Positions 1 to 6,232 of a stretch of DNA of 64,000 bases are shown here, piece after piece; the first letter of the stretch is position 1, and the number at the start of each line of letters is the position of its first letter. The stretch is from a virus: positions 1 to 64,000 of the IMG/VR virus record IMGVR_UViG_3300028372_000002; one strand, 5' to 3'. The position numbers and the translations under genes are program-made. The notes below the pieces were generated by a model, which was not told the origin of the DNA, did no database searches, and saw only the letters and a program-made list of their open reading frames with translations.

Positions 1-318
1 GGCGGGTGGAAAAGGCAACTGTCAAAGTACCTCGTCGAAGGGCTCAATGAAGAGTTCACCGACACGAGGTTTCCTGATGCAGTCCAGTTCGATGATGAGA
101 AGATCAGCATCGCTCTCGTCGATGAAGGGCTCGAATATATTATGGAGCCAGTAGGTGAGCCGCTGGAGCTTTGCTACAGAGTGAAGCAGAGGGTTGAGGA
201 CGGAGAGGCTGAGAATATCGGCACCATCCAGTACGATTTTGACGAAGGCATGTCAGTGGTGCTGGAACGGTCCATCGACTTTATTAAAGAAAGAGCTGAT
301 GAGGCTCTTGCGAGCTAA
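1..318 (+). CDS. Unknown protein, 5' end outside window
   Basis: An open frame runs from the first base to a TAA at 316-318 (at least 105 residues), so the start lies upstream of the window. The visible part is acidic, with many Asp/Glu/Val residues, like its downstream neighbours. I do not recognise a family. One base after its stop begins the first hammerhead ribozyme, so this gene is part of the same ribozyme-punctuated operon. Confidence 0.75.
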   Translation, partial: GGWKRQLSKYLVEGLNEEFTDTRFPDAVQFDDEKISIALVDEGLEYIMEPVGEPLELCYRVKQRVEDGEAENIGTIQYDFDEGMSVVLERSIDFIKERADEALAS

Positions 319-383
319 GCCGAAACGCTCTCGCCTAGGGTGAGAGCGTCGTCGCCGGGTGCGTTCCGGTGGCCTGATGAGGC
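319..383 (+). ncRNA. Hammerhead ribozyme type II, copy 1
   Basis: Order of parts matches a type II hammerhead (open at stem II): GCC 319-321, GAAA 322-325, stem III 325-335 with 339-349 (11 bp, one G-U, UAG loop), cleavage nucleotide C350 after GU, stem I 351-358 with 366-373 (8 bp, two G-U), CTGATGA core 374-380, GGC 381-383 closing stem II. The stem I loop bases TGCGTT (360-365) are complementary to AACGCA at 384-389, a probable pseudoknot. The Shine-Dalgarno of the next gene follows at 394-401. Cleavage is inferred, not shown. Confidence 0.9.
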
Positions 384-406
384 AACGCAAACCAAGGGAG
401 GTTCAA

Positions 407-1024
407 ATGTCTAACCAAAAGGAAATCGTTACCGTCACATTTTCGTTTGACGGATGCGCAGGTGATTCCATCGACGTCGAGTCCGTTGATGAAGTCATCG
501 ACATCCTCGACGGCTTCAAGAGCAACACACCGAACACCGAGCCGGATCTGATTCAGTTCTCAAGTTACGAAGAACCCGATCGGATGATTCACCAGTTCCG
601 CTTGCACGATGGCGTCGACCCCCGGCCTGAAGTCGAGGCCGCATTCGAAGTCGAGCCCATCGAAGAAGAAGCCGAGCCCGGAGAGACGCCCGTCATTTTT
701 AGACGGTGGGTTGTCGAAGAGGATGCTATCGGAGATGGCGTGATTGCGTTGTTCCCAACACATCCTTCCGATAGTATGTCTTGGCTCAACATGGATTCGT
801 ATGAGCGCATCGGACAGCACGGTTCTGCTGACTACGGAGTGGTCACGAGAAACTCTCGACCGGCCACGCCAGACGAGTACGCGAATCTGAAGAGGGAGCT
901 GGAGGGACAGGGTTATGAAAACCTCAAAGCCTTTCAGTGCGAGCACGCTATCTTCCAGAAGGTTCGGAAGGAGGTCTTTCAAAACCGTCGACAGTGGGGC
1001 GCGGTTATGTTCAGGTTCGGGTAA
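407..1024 (+). CDS. Unknown acidic early-type protein
   Basis: 205 residues. I start it at ATG 407 because AAGGGAGG at 394-401 gives five-base spacing; an in-frame GTG at 359 would put coding sequence through the ribozyme. The middle is strongly acidic (around residues 85-100 the chain is mainly Glu with Pro). No catalytic motif or membrane segment is visible. It lies between hammerhead copies 1 and 2, so it is predicted to end up on its own processed mRNA. Function unknown. Confidence 0.8.
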   Translation: MSNQKEIVTVTFSFDGCAGDSIDVESVDEVIDILDGFKSNTPNTEPDLIQFSSYEEPDRMIHQFRLHDGVDPRPEVEAAFEVEPIEEEAEPGETPVIFRRWVVEEDAIGDGVIALFPTHPSDSMSWLNMDSYERIGQHGSADYGVVTRNSRPATPDEYANLKRELEGQGYENLKAFQCEHAIFQKVRKEVFQNRRQWGAVMFRFG

Positions 1025-1030
1025 CCACAC

Positions 1031-1097
1031 GCCGAAACGCGAGTGCACACGATTGCACTCGCGTCCATCCGGAATGGTCTCCGGGCGCTGATGAGGC
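1031..1097 (+). ncRNA. Hammerhead ribozyme type II, copy 2
   Basis: GCC 1031-1033, GAAA 1034-1037, stem III 1037-1047 with 1054-1064 (11 perfect pairs, CACGAT loop), C1065 as cleavage nucleotide, stem I 1066-1072 with 1081-1087 (six pairs plus an A-C mismatch), CTGATGA 1088-1094, GGC 1095-1097. Loop GGTCT (1076-1080) can pair with AGGCC at 1098-1102. The stem III arm is shared with copies 4 and 7. It starts six bases after the preceding stop codon. Confidence 0.88.
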
Positions 1098-1126
1098 AGG
1101 CCGACAACAAACCAAAGGGAGATGCT

Positions 1127-1476
1127 ATGCGACTTTCAACCAAGAGAAGATTTCACAACGCGCTCAGCGAAATGGGTGGACCTGCGTCGAGAAAACAGAG
1201 TCCGATGAATTTGAGCACCATTGTGGCGAGTACGCCAACTATCGATTCATCTCAGAGAGAGGTGAGCCACTGAAAGCCCAGATAAGCTACAGGTTCCGAG
1301 ATCCTCATGTAGATGATCTTGTCGATGAAGATTGTGAGGACTGGACGGTTCTCATCTTCAGCGATGACAGGACGGGAACTGCTGGCAAGATGATCTACGA
1401 CGAACATGCGTTAACGCAGAAGGAAGTCACCGCTCTCACCAAAGAAGCTCTTGGCAACTTTCAATGTGACGAGTAG
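1127..1476 (+). CDS. Unknown small protein, frame apparently broken
   Basis: GGGAG at 1117-1121 points to ATG 1127, as in the sister genes, but that frame runs out at 1273 (48 residues). The better coding frame to TAG 1476 has no start near the Shine-Dalgarno. Joining the frames around 1175-1177 (a GGG run; one more G would restore it) gives a single protein of about 116 residues, acidic in the middle. Either a one-base deletion, a sequence error, or a frameshift; there is no classic slippery heptamer here. Function unknown. Confidence 0.55.
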
Positions 1477-1536
1477 CCGAAATGCCCCGGTCCAACGGGG
1501 CATCTGGTAGGGGTGGCCTCCTGCCACTGAAGAGGC
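1476..1536 (+). ncRNA. Hammerhead ribozyme type II, copy 3
   Basis: GCC 1476-1478, whose G is also the last base of the upstream TAG stop. GAAA 1479-1482, stem III 1482-1489 with 1496-1503 (8 bp), C1504 as cleavage nucleotide, stem I 1505-1511 with 1520-1526 (7 bp, one G-U), core CTGAAGA 1527-1533 (A at the tolerant position 7), GGC 1534-1536. Loop TGGCCT (1514-1519) is fully complementary to AGGCCA at 1537-1542. First stem III pair is A-U as required. Confidence 0.9.
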
Positions 1537-1566
1537 AGGCCATTTAATTTACATCAGGGAGGTATC

Positions 1567-2202
1567 ATGGATGAAGAGACACTAAGAAAATTCGGCACCA
1601 AGCACACGGTGTTCTGTAGTCCCGGAGCGGATTGCAGATATGTAGAAGGGCTGGGGGAGTTCAAGAATACCGAGGAAGCTTTTTTAGCTGCGGCAAAGGC
1701 TGTGGGTAACGGGCTAAAGGATGTGGCCATGGCAACTGTCATGTTCGGATCTGACTTGATTGGATGTTTTCTGAATCGCAACGGAAACCCTGTGCCGGTG
1801 ACGGGAACGTTTGCGAATGACGAGCACCTGAACATGGCGGTTCAGGCGCAGTACAAATTCATCCTCCATCGCACCCGGCAAGGGAGTAAGGATTGGGCCA
1901 AGGAGTATCTGTCTGAGGTCGGGCAGAAGGTCGGATTCGAGTTCGATGGCGAGCCTCACGAGTCCGATGTGTACGACGACGGATTCGATCTCGACATGAT
2001 CGTTGGATGGAAGGGTACGGGACTCACCCTGTCCATCGTGTTTGAGGAAGGCAACCCTCACCTCTATGCTACAGAGTCTGGAGGTTCGGTGGGCCACCCT
2101 TGGCATGATGAGTTCTACGACATCGAACTCACTGAAGCTGTCGAGCTGCAAGAGATCGTCGATGAGATCACGTGGGCGTTCGAGAAGCCTCGGGATCTCT
2201 AG
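1567..2202 (+). CDS. Unknown early-type protein
   Basis: 211 residues from ATG 1567, with CAGGGAGG just upstream. The C-terminal half (about residues 115-210) is rich in Asp/Glu and aromatic residues; no known motif or membrane helix is seen. The TAG stop shares its last base with the stem II strand of hammerhead copy 4. It is a separate cistron between copies 3 and 4. Function unknown. Confidence 0.85.
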   Translation: MDEETLRKFGTKHTVFCSPGADCRYVEGLGEFKNTEEAFLAAAKAVGNGLKDVAMATVMFGSDLIGCFLNRNGNPVPVTGTFANDEHLNMAVQAQYKFILHRTRQGSKDWAKEYLSEVGQKVGFEFDGEPHESDVYDDGFDLDMIVGWKGTGLTLSIVFEEGNPHLYATESGGSVGHPWHDEFYDIELTEAVELQEIVDEITWAFEKPRDL

Positions 2203-2268
2203 CCGAAACGCGAGTGCACACGATTGCACTCGCGTCTGACTGAATTAACCATCAGTCACTGATGAGGC
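2202..2268 (+). ncRNA. Hammerhead ribozyme type II, copy 4
   Basis: GCC 2202-2204 (overlapping the TAG stop), GAAA 2205-2208, stem III 2208-2218 with 2225-2235 (11 bp), C2236 cleavage nucleotide, stem I 2237-2243 with 2252-2258 (7 perfect pairs), CTGATGA 2259-2265, GGC 2266-2268. Loop ATTAACC (2244-2250) is perfectly complementary to GGTTAAT at 2270-2276, the clearest pseudoknot of the set. Confidence 0.93.
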
Positions 2269-2294
2269 AGGTTAATCACACAAGGGAGGAACTA

Positions 2295-2600
2295 ATGTTT
2301 ATCATCGCGCATGACGGACAGACCACGATCATGAGAGTGCAGCGCTACCGGAATCACTCAGGGCGGTTCCTTATGCTGAAAAAGAGCGCTTCCAGCAACG
2401 CCATGTATAGCACGAGTAGCGAGTTCGGAAACCTTTCCGATGCGAAGAGGCGTCTACTAGATCGAACCAAAATTACCGGGCAAAGAAACCCGATGGATGC
2501 GCTCTTCGACATGCTCACTCAGGACATGTGGATCTACGACAGCAAGAGTGAGTCGGCCAAGAAGATCTACGACATCGAAGACCAATGGGTCGATGGCTGA
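2295..2600 (+). CDS. Unknown small basic protein
   Basis: 101 residues from ATG 2295, with CAAGGGAGGA upstream; the longer frame from 2262 would begin inside the ribozyme core and is rejected. The chain is basic (clusters of Arg/Lys near residues 15-55) with a Trp-Asp rich tail, which could suit nucleic-acid or protein binding, but no family is recognised. It is bounded by hammerhead copies 4 and 5. Confidence 0.8.
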   Translation: MFIIAHDGQTTIMRVQRYRNHSGRFLMLKKSASSNAMYSTSSEFGNLSDAKRRLLDRTKITGQRNPMDALFDMLTQDMWIYDSKSESAKKIYDIEDQWVDG

Positions 2601-2613
2601 TTCATGGCCTGAA

Positions 2614-2670
2614 GTCGAAACGCCCTTCGGGGCGTCTGCCAGAAGGCAACCGAGCTGGCACTGATGAGGC
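2614..2670 (+). ncRNA. Hammerhead ribozyme type II, copy 5
   Basis: GTC 2614-2616 pairs with GGC 2668-2670 using one G-U. GAAA 2617-2620, stem III 2620-2625 with 2630-2635 capped by the stable UUCG tetraloop (2626-2629), C2636 cleavage nucleotide, stem I 2637-2642 with 2655-2660 (6 perfect pairs), CTGATGA 2661-2667. Loop AACC pairs with GGTT at 2672-2675, a shorter pseudoknot than in copy 4. Confidence 0.9.
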
Positions 2671-2696
2671 AGGTTAATCACACAAGGGAGGACGCA

Positions 2697-3161
2697 ATGT
2701 CTTTACAAAACCAGTACAACGATTTCAAGCGACACGCCGAATCAGGCGCGTTGTCCGACCCCGACCCACGGCGCTGCAAGTGTCATGGTGGAGGATGGAT
2801 TCTTTCCGACTTCGACACGTTCCATAAGTGCCCCTCGCACACCGGTCGATACCATCCCGAGAACGACCACATTGAGGGCAGGACCTATGAATGGTTCGGA
2901 GGCTGCCAATGGGAGCGCGTCGGAGAGAACGTCTGGCTTCTCAGGGCGTACTACCATGGATACGGCAAGGACGCTTACCATGAAGCTGTGGAGCGCGGAG
3001 AAGAAGTCGTCGATGATGCCCCGACATGGGTCGAGTACACCGTTGACGAAAACGGCCGAGCCTACATGAAGTCGGGCTGGCACGAAGGCGTCAAGGAATG
3101 GGAGAGTGTCAAGGTGCTTCGCAAGATCGTCTCTTGGCAGTTCAAAGAAAACTTGGGGTAA
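2697..3161 (+). CDS. Unknown protein with Cys/Trp-rich N-terminus
   Basis: 154 residues from ATG 2697, behind CAAGGGAGG. A CKCHGGGW segment near residue 27 and further Cys/His residues up to residue 45 could bind a metal, but the spacing is not a classic zinc finger. The rest is rich in Tyr, Trp, Glu. It lies after hammerhead copy 5; no ribozyme separates it from the next gene, so the pair should share one mRNA. Confidence 0.8.
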   Translation: MSLQNQYNDFKRHAESGALSDPDPRRCKCHGGGWILSDFDTFHKCPSHTGRYHPENDHIEGRTYEWFGGCQWERVGENVWLLRAYYHGYGKDAYHEAVERGEEVVDDAPTWVEYTVDENGRAYMKSGWHEGVKEWESVKVLRKIVSWQFKENLG

Positions 3162-3164
3162 GTG

Positions 3165-3392
3165 ATGTTGAGCAGAGATTCTGAAGTAAAGGACTTTCCG
3201 ATTCTTGAGAGCCTCATCGACGGCGAACACATCTTGGTCAAGGAGGACCTCGAAGGGCAGAATGTAGTGGACGGTTCAGTTGTGCTTGGCATGAAAGCTG
3301 GGCCATCAATCTGCGTCGACAACGCCTGTCATGAAATGGCGCACCTCATCGAAATAGATGAAGCCCGCATCACTTCTGTGAATTGGGGGTGA
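3165..3392 (+). CDS. Zincin-like metallopeptidase, N-terminal part (split)
   Basis: 75 residues from ATG 3165 (GTG 3162 is also possible). HEMAH at residues 56-60 is a zinc-metallopeptidase HExxH motif, and the context resembles small phage metalloproteases in which the helix is followed by a Gly-Trp-Gly-type turn. Here the frame ends with TGA right after Asn-Trp-Gly. The next ORF, four bases on, reads like the missing second half. A G5 run (3386-3390) lies at the junction. Alone, this piece lacks a third zinc ligand. Confidence 0.6.
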   Translation: MLSRDSEVKDFPILESLIDGEHILVKEDLEGQNVVDGSVVLGMKAGPSICVDNACHEMAHLIEIDEARITSVNWG

Positions 3393-3396
3393 TCGT

Positions 3397-3717
3397 GTGG
3401 AGATACCGGGCTTACGAGCTTACAACGAGTTCCGTTCGTCAGATCACATCGATCGCGAGATTCGCGTCTGGGCCATCCAGTGGCATATCCAGCAGTACAT
3501 CGAAAAGCCCGTGACCTTCGATAAGCTAGGAAGGGTGGGTTACTGGCTTCCTGATATTTTTAGGCTCAAAAAGCGGGGCCTAAAAAGCACACTCGATAGG
3601 GGCACGGTGACGTCTTGGTTCGCCGAGGCCATCGAAAGAGAGAGTGAATCCCACACCATAGAAGGGATCCTTGAAGAGCTGGAGAGACGCAGAAGCATCA
3701 TTGCCTCTCGAAAGTAA
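3397..3717 (+). CDS. C-terminal part of split metallopeptidase-like gene
   Basis: 106 residues from GTG 3397. The GGGGGTGA preceding it could act as a Shine-Dalgarno, which would couple it to the stop of the upstream ORF. A +1 shift on GGG-TGA, or one G fewer in the run, would fuse the two into one protein of about 183 residues. The segment with Asp-Arg-Glu-Ile-Arg near residue 20 could supply the third metal ligand by analogy with other zincins; this is inference. The C-terminal 30 residues are a charged helix. Confidence 0.6.
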   Translation: MEIPGLRAYNEFRSSDHIDREIRVWAIQWHIQQYIEKPVTFDKLGRVGYWLPDIFRLKKRGLKSTLDRGTVTSWFAEAIERESESHTIEGILEELERRRSIIASRK

Positions 3718-3720
3718 GGC

Positions 3721-3748
3721 TTGACACGCCCTTTCATTTAACTAGTAT
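3721..3748 (+). promoter_or_regulatory. Sigma70-type promoter candidate
   Basis: TTGACA at 3721-3726 and TAGTAT at 3743-3748 with a 16-base spacer. The same TTGACACG start is seen at 7176 and 11048. It would give a transcript starting about 3755, just before the gene at 3780, independent of the upstream ribozyme operon. Confidence 0.5.
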
Positions 3749-3779
3749 TGACGTAACTCAGGAATGGAGATCAAGGAAG

Positions 3780-4073
3780 ATGTCAACGAAGGGAGAACGA
3801 AGGGTGCGAGGAATGAAGCTCGCCGCGATGAATGGTGGCAGGCGATGGACCAGCACCGTCAAAATCAAGGCCATCCTCGAAAACGATGAGCTTGAACCGC
3901 AAGAGTCGATGAACCTGATCGCCAAGAAGATCAAACGCTCTGGGGCGTTCTCTGAGATTCTATGCGAAGAGATCCAGACAGCAGCAGACGAGAACGACGT
4001 CGAATGGTTCGATGACGTTCTGTCTGCCGCATATGAAGAAGCTGACGAGAAAGGCATCTGGATGGGTCCCTGA
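3780..4073 (+). CDS. Unknown small protein
   Basis: 97 residues from ATG 3780; AAGGAAG lies just upstream. The first 25 residues are basic, the remainder acidic and probably helical. It has its own promoter candidate 30 bases upstream, unlike most genes in this block, and is followed after 14 bases by hammerhead copy 6. No family recognised. Confidence 0.75.
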   Translation: MSTKGERRVRGMKLAAMNGGRRWTSTVKIKAILENDELEPQESMNLIAKKIKRSGAFSEILCEEIQTAADENDVEWFDDVLSAAYEEADEKGIWMGP

Positions 4074-4087
4074 CTCAAAGTAGCTTA

Positions 4088-4144
4088 GCCGAAACGCCCT
4101 CCGGGGCGTCTGGCGAGCATTGACCAGCTCGCCATTGATGAGGC
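4088..4144 (+). ncRNA. Hammerhead ribozyme copy 6, core C3-to-U variant
   Basis: GCC 4088-4090, GAAA 4091-4094, stem III 4094-4099 with 4104-4109 (TCCG loop), C4110, stem I 4111-4118 with 4127-4134 (8 perfect pairs), GGC 4142-4144, and loop TGACC (4121-4125) complementary to GGTCA 4146-4150. The core reads TTGATGA (4135-4141) instead of CTGATGA. C3 pairs with G8 in the active site, so this copy is expected to be slow or inactive although all helices are kept. Confidence 0.8.
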
Positions 4145-4174
4145 AGGTCACACATTCATTCAAAGGGAGGAAAG

Positions 4175-4699
4175 ATGACCATTTATTCAATCGGAAGCGG
4201 CGGGCTCAAACCATGCAAGAAGCTGAGCCTCCACGAGAACATCGAGTGCTACATGGGCGATTCGGATAGTCCCAAGCACATCGTTATCACTCGCGTAACC
4301 GAGGACCGGGTGTATTTCACTCAACGCTACAGTGACTACCGGGAAGAGCGATTCGAGTCTCGGCCCATCATTGACGATCTCATCAAGAACGGAACCACAA
4401 CGTGGCTGGAGGGCTACGGCCCGAAGCATTTCCCGGAGCTTGCCGAGAGCCTTAAGCGCTTGCTCGATGGTGGCGAGCCAGACAAGGTTGACCCGAAGGA
4501 CTTCGAGTTCGTTACGGCAGCAATGGCTCCGGCCGAAGGCGACGAGCACGCTGTCTGGAGGGCGGCCAAAAGCTACGGGGTGATGCACGGCTACAACGAG
4601 GATGAGGGTTACTTCTCAGTGAGGTGCTCTCGCCAAGTCGTCGAGGACATCCGAGAAGACGAGCAATTCACTGACGTCCGTATCATCAAGGACGCATAA
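4175..4699 (+). CDS. Unknown early-type protein
   Basis: 174 residues from ATG 4175, with CAAAGGGAGG upstream. Mixed alpha/beta-looking sequence with several Cys and Tyr residues and acidic patches; no catalytic signature, signal peptide or membrane helix. It lies between the variant ribozyme copy 6 and copy 7. Function unknown. Confidence 0.82.
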   Translation: MTIYSIGSGGLKPCKKLSLHENIECYMGDSDSPKHIVITRVTEDRVYFTQRYSDYREERFESRPIIDDLIKNGTTTWLEGYGPKHFPELAESLKRLLDGGEPDKVDPKDFEFVTAAMAPAEGDEHAVWRAAKSYGVMHGYNEDEGYFSVRCSRQVVEDIREDEQFTDVRIIKDA

Positions 4700-4702
4700 C
4701 CA

Positions 4703-4771
4703 ACCGAAACGCGAGTGCACACAATTGCACTCGCGTCTGCCCAACACTGACCGGTCGGGCACTGACGAGGC
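4703..4771 (+). ncRNA. Hammerhead ribozyme type II, copy 7
   Basis: ACC 4703-4705 keeps two of the three stem II pairs with GGC 4769-4771. GAAA 4706-4709, stem III 4709-4719 with 4726-4736 (11 bp, CACAAT loop), C4737, stem I 4738-4742 with 4757-4761 (5 bp), core CTGACGA 4762-4768 (C at position 7, which is tolerant). Loop TGACC (4748-4752) is complementary to GGTCA at 4773-4777. Confidence 0.87.
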
Positions 4772-4797
4772 AGGTCACACAAATCAAGGGAGAACAG

Positions 4798-5175
4798 ATG
4801 GAAAACGAATTCAATTATCGAATTGCTGAGGTCACGTCGTTAGCGAAAATCACACTCAGATGGAAGCGTCATCTGCTTCTGGCAATTACCGAGGATGTCA
4901 GGGAGAATATCGAAGGCATCGAACACACCCATGTCGCCGAAGACCAGAACCAAAATCACACCGTGTGGTTCGAGTTCGATGACGGCACGAAGGTCTATGC
5001 AGAGCACGGTGGATTCGCCGAGAGGTTCGACACTTGTATCGGCTTGAGTAAGAAAGAGAAGGGCGACTACGACACAAGCTGGGGACGCTTCAGGTATGAC
5101 ATCGAGGACGACTGGCAAGAGGTTGCCCGGAAGTTCACAAACTACCTTCGTGAGCAACGCAACAAACTGAGTTGA
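4798..5175 (+). CDS. Unknown small protein
   Basis: 125 residues from ATG 4798 behind CAAGGGAG. It has an even mix of charged residues, with a probable C-terminal helix around residues 100-125. No known motif. It follows hammerhead copy 7, and the next gene begins 12 bases after its stop without a ribozyme, so the two probably stay on one mRNA. Confidence 0.8.
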   Translation: MENEFNYRIAEVTSLAKITLRWKRHLLLAITEDVRENIEGIEHTHVAEDQNQNHTVWFEFDDGTKVYAEHGGFAERFDTCIGLSKKEKGDYDTSWGRFRYDIEDDWQEVARKFTNYLREQRNKLS

Positions 5176-5187
5176 GTCGAAACTCAG

Positions 5188-5448
5188 GTGCTCTACACGC
5201 TTGAAGACTCAACCAATGGATACCCAATGGAAGACGCAAACTATACCGTATTAACTGGCTCCGAAGGCGCAGCAGACTTCACCCTGTACGAAGATGCCGT
5301 AGACTTCGTTAACAACGAGGCTGACGAATACGAAGATGATGGATACGAATGCGATCGATCTTTGGCATCGGCCAATAATCTTTACGCGGTTCGATGTGAG
5401 AAGAAAGGGGAATCGGTCGACATCCAGATCATTCTCAAAGAGGACTAA
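5188..5448 (+). CDS. Unknown small acidic protein
   Basis: 86 residues if begun at GTG 5188; ATG 5227 (73 residues) is an alternative, and neither has a good Shine-Dalgarno, so translation is probably coupled to the gene ending at 5175. Strongly acidic centre (Asp/Glu-rich around residues 35-55), which is common in DNA-mimic or inhibitor proteins, though nothing specific shows that here. Hammerhead copy 8 follows. Confidence 0.65.
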   Translation: MLYTLEDSTNGYPMEDANYTVLTGSEGAADFTLYEDAVDFVNNEADEYEDDGYECDRSLASANNLYAVRCEKKGESVDIQIILKED

Positions 5449-5454
5449 TCAAAA

Positions 5455-5514
5455 GCCGAAACGCTCCGGGTAACCGGGCGTCTGGCTGAGTTGACCACCA
5501 GCTACTGAAGAGGC
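5455..5514 (+). ncRNA. Hammerhead ribozyme type II, copy 8
   Basis: GCC 5455-5457, GAAA 5458-5461, stem III 5461-5464 and 5466-5469 with 5474-5481 (8 bp with bulged U5465) capped by a GUAA tetraloop of the GNRA class, C5482, stem I 5483-5488 with 5499-5504 (6 bp, one G-U), core CTGAAGA 5505-5511, GGC 5512-5514. Loop TGACC (5492-5496) is complementary to GGTCA 5516-5520. Confidence 0.9.
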
Positions 5515-5544
5515 AGGTCACACATTCATTCAAGGGAGGCCGCC

Positions 5545-5958
5545 ATGCAGCAAGACAACAAACAGCCAATCAGCCTCAAGGGATTCGAAGGACAAACCGT
5601 CCAATTCTTTGATCCTTGGGAACTCGGCCGAGATGCCGACTACTTCTACTTGGTTCGATTCGTCGGATCGATGACCAACTACGTTATCCCGAGCGACAAC
5701 AACCACGAAGACGGATACCAAGAGGTTACCGAGGATGTCTTCAGGACTCCGGAAGGCGAACGCTATCGCATCATCGAGGGCACTCCTGAGTACGATGACT
5801 ATCAAGAGGACATCGACAAGCATATCATCGGCGAATGCGATCGCATTCGCTATCATGAAGATGGATTCTACTACGACACCGAAACCATCGAGGTCACCCA
5901 ACGTGTCGATCGTGGGGACATCACGTTCGAGCTTGCTGAGGTGAGGCCCATTCGATAG
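5545..5958 (+). CDS. Unknown acidic early-type protein
   Basis: 137 residues from ATG 5545, behind CAAGGGAGG. Very rich in Asp, Glu, Tyr and Phe throughout, with few Lys; the composition is like that of the neighbouring small genes. No family recognised. It sits directly downstream of hammerhead copy 8 and is followed nine bases later by a small cysteine-containing protein. Confidence 0.82.
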   Translation: MQQDNKQPISLKGFEGQTVQFFDPWELGRDADYFYLVRFVGSMTNYVIPSDNNHEDGYQEVTEDVFRTPEGERYRIIEGTPEYDDYQEDIDKHIIGECDRIRYHEDGFYYDTETIEVTQRVDRGDITFELAEVRPIR

Positions 5959-5967
5959 GAGCACGAG

Positions 5968-6186
5968 ATGAGCTACAAATGCGAAGACGTGAACAGATAT
6001 GGGCACGCCATGTATGACTACTGCTGGCAAAACAAGCATCAGTCAAAAGGCACAGCTCATAAGGTAGACCCCGACACAGGGCTACCAGCTTGCGGGAGAG
6101 TAAGGGATTTGGGGTCGCTAGAATTCACAGATCACCTCCCCGGCGAACCACACTGTAAGATATGCTTCAAAGGCAAGGACATCTGA
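5968..6186 (+). CDS. Unknown small protein with CxxC
   Basis: 72 residues from ATG 5968 with TAGGAG upstream. Cys residues at about 5, 19, 49, 63 and 66 (the last two as CKIC) plus several His residues suggest a zinc-binding fold, an inference from composition only. Its TGA stop abuts the half ribozyme at 6187. Confidence 0.7.
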   Translation: MSYKCEDVNRYGHAMYDYCWQNKHQSKGTAHKVDPDTGLPACGRVRDLGSLEFTDHLPGEPHCKICFKGKDI

Positions 6187-6232
6187 GCCGAAACGCCCTT
6201 AGGGGCGTCGTCACCGGGTGCGTTCCGGTGGC
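6187..6232 (+). ncRNA. Hammerhead remnant, 5' half only (copy 9)
   Basis: GCC 6187-6189, GAAA 6190-6193, stem III 6193-6198 with 6203-6208, C6209, and stem I 6210-6217 with 6225-6232 (8 bp) are all present; the stem I loop is identical to copy 1. After 6232 the expected CTGATGA-GGC is missing and the sequence goes straight into the Nudix reading frame. Without the second core strand it cannot cleave on its own. Confidence 0.75.

Noticed and set aside
359-2666. Longer starts at 359, 2262 and 2664 for three early genes
   Set aside because: They begin inside ribozyme sequence and lack a ribosome site, while ATG 407, 2295 and 2697 each follow AAGGGAGG closely.
5173-5190. GTCGAAAC just after a stop codon, like the 5' strand of the ribozymes
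   Set aside because: No stem III hairpin, cleavage site or CTGATGA follows; probably chance or deep decay.
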